A stretch of 64,000 bases of DNA. Origin: Marasmius tenuissimus (lineage: Eukaryota; Basidiomycota; Agaricomycetes; Agaricales; Marasmiaceae). Shown one piece after another: positions 45,001 to 53,700 of this stretch. Below the pieces are notes generated by a model, which did no database searches, had not been told where the DNA came from, and saw only the letters and a list, made by a program, of their open reading frames with translations. The stretch spans positions 62,001 to 126,000 of the forward strand of contig JAQOTA010000070.1 of the NCBI GenBank assembly GCA_029532415.1. The letters are read 5' to 3'. Within the stretch, counting starts at the first letter, position 1. Every line of letters begins with the position of its first letter. Both the position numbers and the translations under genes were made by a program.

Positions 45001-46972
45001 ACCTGATGTTTCACATCTCCGAGTTATGGGTTGTGCAGCCTACGTCTTCATTCCTGAAGATCGTAGGAAGAATAAGCTCGCTCCTCGTAGTGAGTTAATG
45101 ACTTTCATTGGCTACCAAGATGGGATGAAAGGCTTCCTGTTCATGCGAAGTAATAATTCCGTATTCAAAGGTAGCACTGCACTGTTCGATGAGACGCTAT
45201 ACAATAAGTGTCCTGATGCCAAAACTCGTGGCTTCACACCTGTCGGTAGTGAACCATTTACTTTGGGTGAAAATCCCAACATTCCTTCGGAAGATGAAGA
45301 CTCTGATGATGATTGGGACGATACTCCGTTCCCAGATCTCAGACGTCGCTCCGAACCTTCTAAGAGATCAGAACCTCAGGTTGACGAACCTGCAGGTGGC
45401 CCTGCGCCAGGGGATTTGCCACTCCCTCAATCTGGTCCTCCGACGCCTCCAGGCAAATCCGCCGTTCCTCCGCCTGCACCAGCAGCGGATGGTCCACGCC
45501 GGTCTTCGAGGCAGCGGAAGGGTACAACGCAACCTGGTAACATATTTGGTGAACAGCGGAACCCAAATAGACCCTCAGATATTGTTCGCGACTTAGAGAA
45601 TAAGAATACTTGGAGAAACGTCACTGGAGATAAAGAACCTTCACATCCAGTTGATCGTCCTAGTTCTTCGCGATCTAGGAAAGGCAAAGGTGGTAAAAAG
45701 GGGATTCCTGGTCCACTTCCGCCTCCGCCTGCTCCAGAACCCAGTGGAAGCACTGAGTCGCATGAGGAAGAAAGCGTAGTCGAAAGACTGACCCAAGAAG
45801 GGGGAGTAGGATTCGTGATTTACCTGTTGAACAATGCCGTTCCAGTTCACGATTCGCTTCCAACGTCCGATACTCCTGATTTCTCTAACATCAGAGAGTG
45901 GACACTCCGCGATATTCTAAAGTTGCCTGTTGAGCAACAGAAGGAATGGAAGACTGCTTGCCACGAAGAACTTGAGGCACTTCGTAAGCGCAAGGTCTTC
46001 GAACTCTGTGACTTGCCTAAAGGTCGCAAAGCCATCAAAAATAGATGGGTCTTCGACGTTAAGTCGAATGGTCGCAAGAAAGCGAGACTCGTTGCCAAAG
46101 GTTTCTCTCAGGTCGAAGGTGTCGATTTTGATGAGATCTTCTCACCAGTTGTTCGTTATGAGACTGTTCGTATGATGCTTGCTCTCGCAGCTCTCAAAAA
46201 CTGGTACATCACTTCTGTTGATGTTAAGAACGCCTTCCTTTATGGCGATCTTGTTGAGGAGATTTACATGGAACAACCTGAAGGCTTCAAAGTCAAGGGC
46301 CAAGAACATAAGGTACTACGCCTGCGTCGTGCATTATATGGACTGAAGCAAGCTGCCCTTGAATGGTGGCGAACTCTCAGCTCGTCCATGGAAGTACTAG
46401 GCTTCAAACGCCTGACTTCTGATGCTGGACTCTTCATCTGCAAAGATCCGAAGAGTGGTGAAGTTGTGTATGCGATCATATACGTTGACGATGCACTCTT
46501 CATGGGTCCTAACAAAACTTTTGTTGACAAGAAGAAAGCCGAGTTCATGGCTCGATGGGAATGTCGTGATATGGGCGATGCTAGCGAGTTTCTCCGCATG
46601 AGTATTCGTCGCGAAGGCAATAAGATCATGATTGACCAGAAGGATTATCTGAAGAAAGTCCTTGAACGTTTCGGGATGCAGAATGCGAAAGGTGCTCCTA
46701 CGCCCTTACCTGCTGGCTATGTGCCAACTCCCAACGATGGTCCAGTCAATCCTGCCATTCGCTCCAAGTTCCAGTCTGTGATTGGGTCGCTTCTGTACAT
46801 TATGCTGGGTACACGTCCTGATATTGCCTATGCAGTTACGAAGCTCACCAGCAAACCCAGGACACCCTGCCCAGTAGCTGATGAGCCCCGTCAGCCAGGA
46901 CCAGAATCCTTCACCCTGGGGCTCTTTGGTCACTGGCTGATGGGTGATGGCTTTTCTGCTCAGATGGTGTAA
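42026..46972 (+). CDS. copia gag-pol polyprotein, 5' portion up to the insertion
   Basis: A single open frame holds gag (first about 300 residues, retrotransposon gag/UBN2-like) followed by a long Q-, R- and N-rich basic part and a serine/acid-rich linker. Then come protease (L-L-D-S-G-A-S-S-H-F, near 43900), integrase zinc motif (H-R-R-F-G-H-P ... C-R-G-C, near 44340-44460), and integrase core (H-S-D-L-K-S-Y near 44535; S-D-E-G-G-E-Y near 44720; N-G-R-A-E-R-F). The RT follows (K-A-R-L-V-A-K-G-F-S-Q near 46080; I-I-Y-V-D-D-A-L-F near 46475). I saw no classical CCHC knuckle in gag. Element sequence ends at 46845; the last about 42 codons belong to the nested insertion and end at its stop (46972). 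The frame is otherwise intact, suggesting a fairly young element. Confidence 0.93.
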   Translation: MFDVKKFFSGRFDGTGFRQTYNGEMEAVTKAQGLYRHLTGAAKKPTYPLGEPIVPTITVTTPPGGTAAPAAGTDSDDEPDRHPPTDAQITAYNTALESWEEKDLQLMGIIQLTSTKEVFEPLKDMDAAKAWSTIVTTYGEPTLSAIYGDFVKLVSFRLTTSHPQAGIAKFKHYIERLAEVGVELPELIKALLLIAAIPPEWDAASSKSLHDFSRDPDSDTALTVGDVHEAIMVEYERQNPQLANRLSAVKRAGNREPSFGQQQRPPQQRQQRGQQQRGQQRQPQQQQQQRPSSNQNNGKKKKQQQRGTRGGINQHQGPGNTGGNNGGNNRSHGHSHLASYASVVASPAPIRPYSSITDRRERIALNAVNNSLRAEIASAPPVRTMGSPPPAHFTGHWDKSCDSTVPQPAVKKNPAAMQSFTGFKPSQSVFDDVRGARSLADRLGAPKTARYLKPFEQIVTSATNRSLQDRIEQPRASSSKRLLEDDEGYEGAGSPSSTSSKRSRSADPDEDVEMDWGSDDGMEDMTSLFGNDVDNDIAEAAGVEDVPDDVSLGSFHDDRQVTYLDLLSQSDATLQRCSQLVGISSSRRSRSDLASLVTYCNAISTHFVGCTQCKGKKSVNNAQGWLLDSGASSHFTNDLNDFAEYESLDGPIVNTANKGNPIQIKGKGTVFIKHNVEGHDGKLTERVSRLYPVYYIPQLDIRLLSMGEFLQDGLSIRGKAKKLAFYSSQRRQSLVSYPHMPGQTIYWVHSRKASAEVLMAKSVVYNVDYEIEHRRFGHPSDKALNKARKHTQGFPLDLKMPTKKTPLCRGCAEGKMHEKSFPNSTTRASKPFERIHSDLKSYPVESYHRYKYYISFLDDCTPYVWTSKLKTKDEAVPALRDFLTMVKTQFNAVVKTWMSDEGGEYKGDKFDAVLKEYGIQRDQSIPYTPQQNGRAERFNRTIHEKAEALRFEACMPQSWWEFCHVHAVHLYNRTPVQRLSWRTPFEMLYGEAPDVSHLRVMGCAAYVFIPEDRRKNKLAPRSELMTFIGYQDGMKGFLFMRSNNSVFKGSTALFDETLYNKCPDAKTRGFTPVGSEPFTLGENPNIPSEDEDSDDDWDDTPFPDLRRRSEPSKRSEPQVDEPAGGPAPGDLPLPQSGPPTPPGKSAVPPPAPAADGPRRSSRQRKGTTQPGNIFGEQRNPNRPSDIVRDLENKNTWRNVTGDKEPSHPVDRPSSSRSRKGKGGKKGIPGPLPPPPAPEPSGSTESHEEESVVERLTQEGGVGFVIYLLNNAVPVHDSLPTSDTPDFSNIREWTLRDILKLPVEQQKEWKTACHEELEALRKRKVFELCDLPKGRKAIKNRWVFDVKSNGRKKARLVAKGFSQVEGVDFDEIFSPVVRYETVRMMLALAALKNWYITSVDVKNAFLYGDLVEEIYMEQPEGFKVKGQEHKVLRLRRALYGLKQAALEWWRTLSSSMEVLGFKRLTSDAGLFICKDPKSGEVVYAIIYVDDALFMGPNKTFVDKKKAEFMARWECRDMGDASEFLRMSIRREGNKIMIDQKDYLKKVLERFGMQNAKGAPTPLPAGYVPTPNDGPVNPAIRSKFQSVIGSLLYIMLGTRPDIAYAVTKLTSKPRTPCPVADEPRQPGPESFTLGLFGHWLMGDGFSAQMV

Positions 46973-49165
46973 GAATTTCGCGACCTTATAATAGCCATAA
47001 GTATCCCAGAGAATGATGAGTAACGTTAAGAATGAATTAAGCTGACCACTTACTGACCGGACTTTGACACGCCGAGATAGAATGGCCAGGAAAACCAGCC
47101 TAACCGGTATGGTCAGACACCTTCAAACTGGCGAGCATGACCAGAGACCGTCAGGACGATCGGTATGACCAGACATCACTCAAGTTACGGCGATGATCAG
47201 CATCAGATAGACTTACCGGCTAGTAACCGTTAAAGCATCATTTGCCCGTGCTAATGGTTCGAGGACGGCGGGACATGTTTACATGACATTGATCCAGGCT
47301 ATGGCGTTGATGGGTAACCGACAGTATGAATTGGGGTAAATCTACTATACAAGATGATATGACGAGATAAAAATCGTGGGTTGCGTTGATCACAGACATT
47401 AGAGAAGTGCGAGATATCACAGTACGTGCACACGTGGGATGAGCAGATGTGATAGAGATGGAAATGCAAGGGGGATCACCCGTACTAGTGTAAGGGGGAG
47501 GCATGTTCGAGCGTGTAAGTGGTCATTCATGGCGACAATAAACTCTGTTCGCACAAGTGGCAACACACCAGAGGACCAAGCCGAAAAGACGGTGTAGTTG
47601 AAAGTGGGGTAGAAAACCCTGAATGACAGTTTCAATGTTCACTCTTGACTATGAAATTAGTAAAATCACGACTCACTGATCCAGCGACCATCTAACCGTT
47701 GCTCTTTGCCTCCATCCTTCACACTCTCGGTATGTATCCCTGGTCATGGCACGTTCTCTACAAACAGTCAAGATGAATTCGGGCCCCTAGTCATGGTCTT
47801 ACCAGCGAATGTTGCAACGAGATGTCAATACAAGTCCTGGAACACAGAACAGGCGCATATAGTCAGTAATTAGACTGATATATGTGTATGTCAGCGTACC
47901 CTGAGACCTGGACATCCATTCCATGTGGTAACGGGTGCCCACCAGCACCACAACAACTAGCGGATGCGGTCGATATATAAGGAAGGAGGCCAAGAGTAAT
48001 AGCCCACACCTAAAACAATGGGCTAAACAGGCGTGGGCGAGCGGCAGAGGAGACAGCACGACATATAGCAAAGAAGATACCAGGAGGAGCGATGGTGGTG
48101 GAAGGGAGGAAAGGAGCGAGGGAGCAAGGAGAATTGAGGGTGTCAGGTTTATATACCTGGCAGAGTGGTCCGTGCAGCGGTCTTGAAAGCAACAAGTGCC
48201 CGAGAATGACGATGTTGATGACGATCCCTACGTCAGCAACGCCATCCAAAGCCAGCTAGCGAGTTTATCCAGCCCTAGGTTGAAGATGAGGGTAGATGAG
48301 GAGGGTTGATTCGGATGAGACGCGTGCCTACTTCGTGCATTCTGGATGCCAAGTCCAGCTAGGTAGAGATTCTAGTGTCTGTCGCGTTGATGCCTTGATC
48401 AATCAATCCCTAGGCTTCTCGACCTGAGCTACTTTGAAGAGTTAATATCCTTGTAGTCTGGAGAAAACCGATTTTTTTGAATAAAACGGCCTGATTGAGC
48501 ACGCACCTAAGTGACAATCTCCATTCTGCCAACTCGACTCCGATCTGTGTATTGTCTTCAATGGCAATCGAACGTGTCAGTACAGGCTGAATGACGGTGG
48601 TGGTGATGATGTTGGTGGTCAAGAGCAAAGAGCAGCACGTGTGGTTGACGCGTTGGCTGCCGTGTGAACTAGGCCACCGGCGCTATCGATTTCAGCGCAA
48701 GCGCCAGAGAGCAGTTGGCCACTGGCCAGTGTATTGTACACAACGAGCAATCCGGCTGTCTTTGACAAGACTATAGTAAGTCTACTTCAATAATTTGGAA
48801 GTCTGAAATCATCTCACGAGGAAATGAGCAGTCTTTAGACAGACGATGGTCATTCTGACGCGTTCTGACCGGATGCGGCCAGTCTCGCGCGCTCTGACCT
48901 GCGACTGATGGCATCTTGATAAGATTCTCTCAATCTTTGATTATCTCATCAGCTACCGATGATCATCTTATCAAACTCACCCAGTCTGTCAACCCTTGGC
49001 CAACGTCTCGCCATCCTACAATCATACAGACGGTAAATGATCCTCGCTCGATCAGAGCTCGTCATTCTAATACTACATTTACAGTATACAACCATCTACG
49101 GTAAGTCTAACCCTCACTTGCAACCGGCGTCAGCCACTGATCAGAATGGCCTGGGTTCGCTGGTG
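46846..49165. mobile_element. nested TIR element inside copia pol, 2,320 bases
   Basis: The ends are inverted: caccagcaaacccagg at 46846 and the complement of caccagcgaacccagg ending at 49165 (15 of 16 match). The flanking 2-base duplication is ct (46844-46845 and 49166-49167). Removing the insert and one ct brings lysine-leucine directly onto serine-glutamine in the copia frame, which supports these borders. Subterminal regions on both sides repeat short tgaccag/ctgacc/ggtcag motifs, as CACTA-type elements do with transposase-binding sites. No transposase frame is visible, so the element is non-autonomous; assignment to the CACTA/EnSpm group is tentative because the end reads CACCA. Confidence 0.8.
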
Positions 49166-49759
49166 CTTTCCCAGTTCTCTTCTAATCCAACGAAGGAACA
49201 CCTCGATAAAGCACTCTACATCTGCCGCTATTTAGCTGGCACATCAGATTATTCACTCGTCTACGATGGTAACTCTGATGGAGGTCTTCTTGCGTTTACA
49301 GACTCGGATTGGGCTGCCGATCCCATCAAACGCCGTTCGATTACTGGCTACTTCTTCAAGTTAGCAGGCGGCATCTTCTCGTGGCAATCACACGCCCAGA
49401 AGACTGTAGCTCTTTCTTCCACTGAGGCTGAGTATATGGCACTGTCGGATTGCAGTCGTCAAGCTTCCTGGATAAGATCGCTACTCTCTGAACTTGGAAT
49501 CGACTTAGGTCCTATTCCAATCTGCGGGGACAATCAGGGCTCGATCTTCATTGCATCTAATCCGGTTCAAGAACGCCGAACCAAGCACATCGATATTCGA
49601 TATCATTATATTCGATCGTGTGTTGAAGATGGCAAAGTCGAGTTGTTCTTTATTGAAGGAGTCTATAATCCCGCAGATATGTTTACGAAGAATCTCGGAC
49701 ATGAGAAGTTCTTACGGTTCAGAGATCACCTTGGACTTGAATTCTATTCGTCCACTTGA
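49166..49759 (+). CDS. copia pol, 3' portion: end of RT and RNase H
   Basis: This continues the interrupted frame with Q-F-S-S-N-P-T-K-E-H-L, then the RNase H motifs F-T-D-S-D-W-A-A-D (near 49300) and L-S-S-T-E-A-E-Y-M-A-L (near 49415). It ends with H-I-D-I-R-Y-H and D-M-F-T-K-N-L, typical of copia C-termini, with the stop at 49757-49759, about 40 bases before the 3' LTR. As it stands it cannot be translated together with the upstream part. Confidence 0.92.
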   Translation, partial: LSQFSSNPTKEHLDKALYICRYLAGTSDYSLVYDGNSDGGLLAFTDSDWAADPIKRRSITGYFFKLAGGIFSWQSHAQKTVALSSTEAEYMALSDCSRQASWIRSLLSELGIDLGPIPICGDNQGSIFIASNPVQERRTKHIDIRYHYIRSCVEDGKVELFFIEGVYNPADMFTKNLGHEKFLRFRDHLGLEFYSST

Positions 49760-49801
49760 TTCGCTCAGATGCGCTTTTCAGCTGCACTTAGCGAGGGGGT
49801 G

Positions 49802-50122
49802 TGTTGAATCCGTGGACTATAATTAGATCCCGGTATATCCGAAGTCCCGGTTCATACTTCCCGCCATTGTATTATGCGGGACAATGCATTCGCTATTGTC
49901 TTATTCTTCATTGTTCACTATGCTCATATGTACAATTCTATTGTCGTCCTTATATGGTATTTACTATTGTCTCTACATGTATATAAGCTCGTAGTTCTCT
50001 ACTTGAATCGATAGTGTGCTTGAGCTTCTACGTCTCGCCTCTACCTCTCTAAACTCCTCTCTGGTAAGTAGTAGTATAGCTATGTTGTAGTCCTCTGCGC
50101 TAGGTGTCATGCCGGCTCATCA
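49802..50122 (+). repeat. 3' LTR of copia element
   Basis: Same length and ends as the 5' LTR; about four substitutions by eye (near 49961, 50000, 50010 and 50105). Followed by the target duplication caagg. Confidence 0.95.
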
Positions 50123-50158
50123 CAAGGAACCAATGCCTACCGAAGTGACCAAATTTCC

Positions 50159-50500
50159 ATGCGAGTTTGGGAGATCATGTTCGGGGATGACTGTTTAGCG
50201 CTTTGGAACCGAGAGTTTGAGCGCCATAAGAGCATTCATCATTCGTCCGGGATTGAGATTTCACGAGTGTTGCTGAGAACATTGTTCGCTATGGGGAAAA
50301 CCGAATTTGGAACTTTGGGTCGCTCGGCCAGTACGCAAACCATGACTCTGAGCATAATGTACCGTGCATCATGCCGTATTGAAGAAGTTCTGTCAAGGGG
50401 TATCGTGAAAAATTGTGCATCTCAAAGCGCTGAAGGTGATGAACTGCTGTATTCTCAAGTCCGCCGCTTGATGAGCATGCAAAAAAAATGGTCGGATTAA
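50159..50500 (+). CDS. hypothetical ORF at the copia target site
   Basis: The frame encodes 113 residues (M-R-V-W-E-I-M-F-G-D-D...), balanced in composition, without a recognised domain. Reading back across the retrotransposon (target duplication counted once), the same frame continues open to the left for at least 20 codons (S-S-I-L-S-H-E-F-L-E-R-Q-Q), so the element may have split an exon. There is no independent evidence for expression or family. Confidence 0.3.
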   Translation: MRVWEIMFGDDCLALWNREFERHKSIHHSSGIEISRVLLRTLFAMGKTEFGTLGRSASTQTMTLSIMYRASCRIEEVLSRGIVKNCASQSAEGDELLYSQVRRLMSMQKKWSD

Positions 50501-51100
50501 CGTCTAAGTTCAGCCGAACATGGGAAATGGAGTACACGATGTCCATCAGCATCCTCAACTGTCTTCAGGTCTACTCCAAGAGTCTGGCACCATGAATGGC
50601 GAGCCCCAGCAGCCTTCCGCAAGCAGGAGAGAGGTGTAGTGAATCGCGAGTTTCCGAGCGACGTAACGTGCCGCTCAAACTTTGCTGAGTTTGCTGAAGA
50701 CCAACTAGTTTTCCTTGTCGTCATAAGTCAAGCAAGGCTGAACAGACCTTGGGATTTTTTGCGGAGTCCCTGAAAATTCTGGTACGGGTGTCATCGGCCA
50801 CTATAGAGTTCTTGTGGCCGTTCTAATCTTCTTTGATTCGAGGTACGATGAGAATTTCGTTAATGGGGTTGTAAGGTTGGACACGTCCCTCGAGTCTCGA
50901 GGTTGTGGTCCAAGTTGATGTGGTGCCACCAGCTCCCTGCTGGCGGACTTGAATGCTTGGTAACCAAGGGCCACGAGGTAAGTGCCCATGAATCAAGACC
51001 AAACCGCCATAGCTGCACTGCGATCGCGTCGCGGGCTCCCGCTAGCCGTAAAATGTGAACATCGGCCATTAACTCCCTCAGATTCCAGAGTCGTCTCAGC
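50501..51100. other. no supported gene
   Basis: Short frames on the minus strand only; none coherent. Confidence 0.4.
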
Positions 51101-51105
51101 CCTCT

Positions 51106-51441
51106 TCAACTCGAGAAATGATAGAATTTTCGCCCATTGCCTTCACTATCGCGATAATTGAAGCGTCTGTTCGAACTTGATGGAGGAGGGTCATAGTTCG
51201 GGTCAAGGAATTGCGACGAGCGCTGGTTAAATTCGTGTCTTGTCATCCGAATCGGCGTTCCGGCATCGGTTCCGAATCCAAGCGCCCTTAAGCGCCCAAT
51301 GATTTTGCCTCTCACACATCCATGTCGCGAGCATTGCATCGACATACGCTCTATGCGCGTACGGATGGAGTTTGGCACCGATGGCACGATGAGACAATGA
51401 ATGAGATTTGTTGGTGTACGGTATGTTGATCTGCCATTCAC
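51106..51441 (-). pseudogene. relic N-terminal exon of the A-D family
   Basis: The frame contains F-L-D-P-N-Y-D-P-P-P, which matches F-F-D-L-N-H-N-C-P-P-P in the first exon of copy C (near 57050). DNA upstream corresponds to that at 18.24-18.42 kb. No remaining downstream domain is attached. Confidence 0.45.
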
Positions 51442-51960
51442 TTTCTCGCTGCGGCTGATATTTCCCTATTCTTGAGAATCAAAGACGCGGTTACTCAGAC
51501 CGTCACGTACCCAATTGTTTCCTCAGCACGACGAATCCAATATATCACATGTCGCCCGCCGGGCTCTCTGTCACTTCTGCCGCCTAAAAACACTATTCCG
51601 CTGGTTTGCTATGACATCTAACGAAGATGCTTCAGAAGCAACTTTTGCTACTTTTAGAATTTAGGATGCTCGCGAACTGGTCTTTTCCCCATCCCTTTTC
51701 GTTCATCTAGCGTGACGCTTCCCCTACCAACGCGGTCATATCTCGAAGACACCAACACCTTGATACGCATCCACTACAACTGTTCAATAAGTAGTGCTGC
51801 TGGGAGACGAATGCCCGTAGGAGTGTTGGAGTGAGTAGTGAGAGTGAGAGAGGTACTCAGTAAGCACATGGCTCTCCTCCTATCTTACTTGTAAGCTGAC
51901 AACTTCTACTGTCTAGCAGATGTCGACAAGCCAGCGAAAATGCGTCGCCCGGAGAACATA
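51190..51960. repeat. duplicated block, unsplit copy, first part
   Basis: Pairs with 18240-19340 (shared landmarks listed there). Here it is followed within about 50 bases by the second part, without the inserted region seen at 19.4-35.84 kb. Confidence 0.6.
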
Positions 51961-52004
51961 GGACGGCGCCAAACTCAATGCATACCATTGACTCTTTGAT
52001 TGTT

Positions 52005-52730
52005 TGTCGTGTGTGGTATTGCTGGAAGGACTGTGATGAAGTAACCCATATGCTAGGGTTTGGGAGGAGGAAGAATTCGTCCTAAGAAGGTGCACGGATC
52101 GACTGAGTGAGCAGATATCCTTTGTCTTTTCCCTTCAGCTGACGATCACCATTCACAGGATCTTTCGGAGATAACGTCGCGGCGTCGCCGAAGAGAACTA
52201 TCGTGTTTGGAGAAGATTTCGAAGGGACCCCAAAGATAAGATCCCAGCAACAACTGTCGCAACTCGGACTGGCTCTTCATCAATGGCATACGAAAAGTGT
52301 CGACGGGTCGATTCACGCAAAGAAGGGTCTTAGCGATGCGGAGGAGGCGTTATATACGATATGTTCTGATGGTGTACCTTCATGATACAAGTAGCTAATA
52401 ATGTTACTTCTTACTAGCTGGGATTCAAACCGATTGTTACTCTACACCTACATGTCTGCGTAACAAGCAACTAAGACCACCCTCACTGCACGCCTCGCCC
52501 ACGCATGAAGCAAGTCGAACGAAGGCACGACCACAGGGCTCATACAGCCCCAGTATCGATGTTCGCCATATCATTGTCTTTTTGGTCGGCATTACACGGA
52601 CGAAAATGCTCGAATTGCTAGACGTCCTTGTACGTAGGTCTGGTCATACGGCCTGAGACTTGAAGGCCTGATTACCAGCTGTACTTGGACTAGTATCTCT
52701 AGCAAGCACTATCGCACCGTCGAACGGAAT
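52005..52730. repeat. duplicated block, unsplit copy, second part
   Basis: Pairs with 35845-36470. Contains short frames only. Confidence 0.6.
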
Positions 52731-53289
52731 CGTTCACTTTTGGGGTTACCGGACAGGATTTCCGGGGCCCGAAACACGGGTTGGTGAAGTCGGCGCACCG
52801 TTCAAAACTCTGCTCCTCTCTGCTCTCCATGCGAGTGGAACCTTCAGTGCGGCGACGAGTGCATATAGGTCGAAGGGTACATGCTCTATCTACTCGTGTA
52901 CCTTTCCGAATATAAATCTTCGAAAAACAAAAGCCATTGGTAGCGAGTCGTGAGTGAACATGACCCAGCTCGACTCCTGTCATCGAAGGCAGTACCAAGT
53001 CGTTCAGTCAAGCAGCGCTAGCATTGTAGCCCTTTATCTGCAAGGCAAACCCTCAGAGTCTGCTGACCTCACAACCTTCACCGAAAGGTGAAACTCGTGA
53101 TCAATATTGACCACGATCAACGATCATGGACCCACAAGGACATACGACAGGTTGATCGGCCGGCTGAATCTTCGAGTCTTCGCGTATAATGATTCACATG
53201 TATGGATGTATGCTATAGAATTGTAGGATATCGGTAATCTGGGGAAACAAAGAGGCAAGTGTAGCGTAAAAACACGGACACCCAGCCCT

Positions 53290-53525
53290 GGTTTGAATAC
53301 TGGCGTTTGGAGTCAGAATCCCTACCACAAGTGTTACCTTGAAAAGGGGGTTTGGGCTTGGTAGGTGACGTGACGATGAAGATGAAGATGGGGATGAAGA
53401 TGGTGCACGCCCGTTGGGCGAGGGTTCATGACAATGGAAGAGTTCGTCGGTGTTGAAGCCGAGTAGTGATGAATAAGCGTACGAACAGTTGCCAAAAAGT
53501 CGTCAAAGTGTATAGGTAAGCGCAA
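53290..53525 (-). pseudogene. orphan C-terminal tail of the A-D family
   Basis: Across two frames the minus strand reads P-S-P-N-P-L-F-K and then C-G-R-D-S-D-S-K-R-Q, matching the tail of copy B (K-R-P-F-K-G ... A-S-D-S-K-R-Q-R-L). A serine/proline run precedes it. No upstream domains are joined to it. Confidence 0.4.
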
Positions 53526-53700
53526 ATTTACTGAAAGTATGGATACAATTGAGCGAAGGGAAAAGTCGTGGAGACAGTACCCAGATAGTGTAGTTCACGA
53601 AGTATAGAAATCAAAAATAGAGCAAAAACCTCATATCTCTACGGAAAATCCTTGGCGAGGGGGCTGAAGATAGCTCAGCTGGGTGAGTAGAACAAGACAC

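Larger units (their letters stand above)
41405..50122 (+). mobile_element. Ty1-copia LTR retrotransposon, full length with nested insertion
   Basis: The element is bounded by two direct LTRs of 321 bases (41405-41725 and 49802-50122), both starting TGTTG and ending CATCA, and by the 5-base target duplication caagg (41400-41404 and 50123-50127). By eye the LTRs differ at about four positions. Between them lie a primer-binding site, a gag-pol frame in the order protease-integrase-RT-RNase H (copia order), and a 2,320-base foreign insertion in the RT/RNase H part. Without that insertion the element is about 6.4 kb. Confidence 0.95.

Noticed and set aside
46973..48790. Coding content in the nested TIR element
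   Set aside because: Only short frames on both strands, no DDE or helix-turn-helix motif; treated as non-autonomous.
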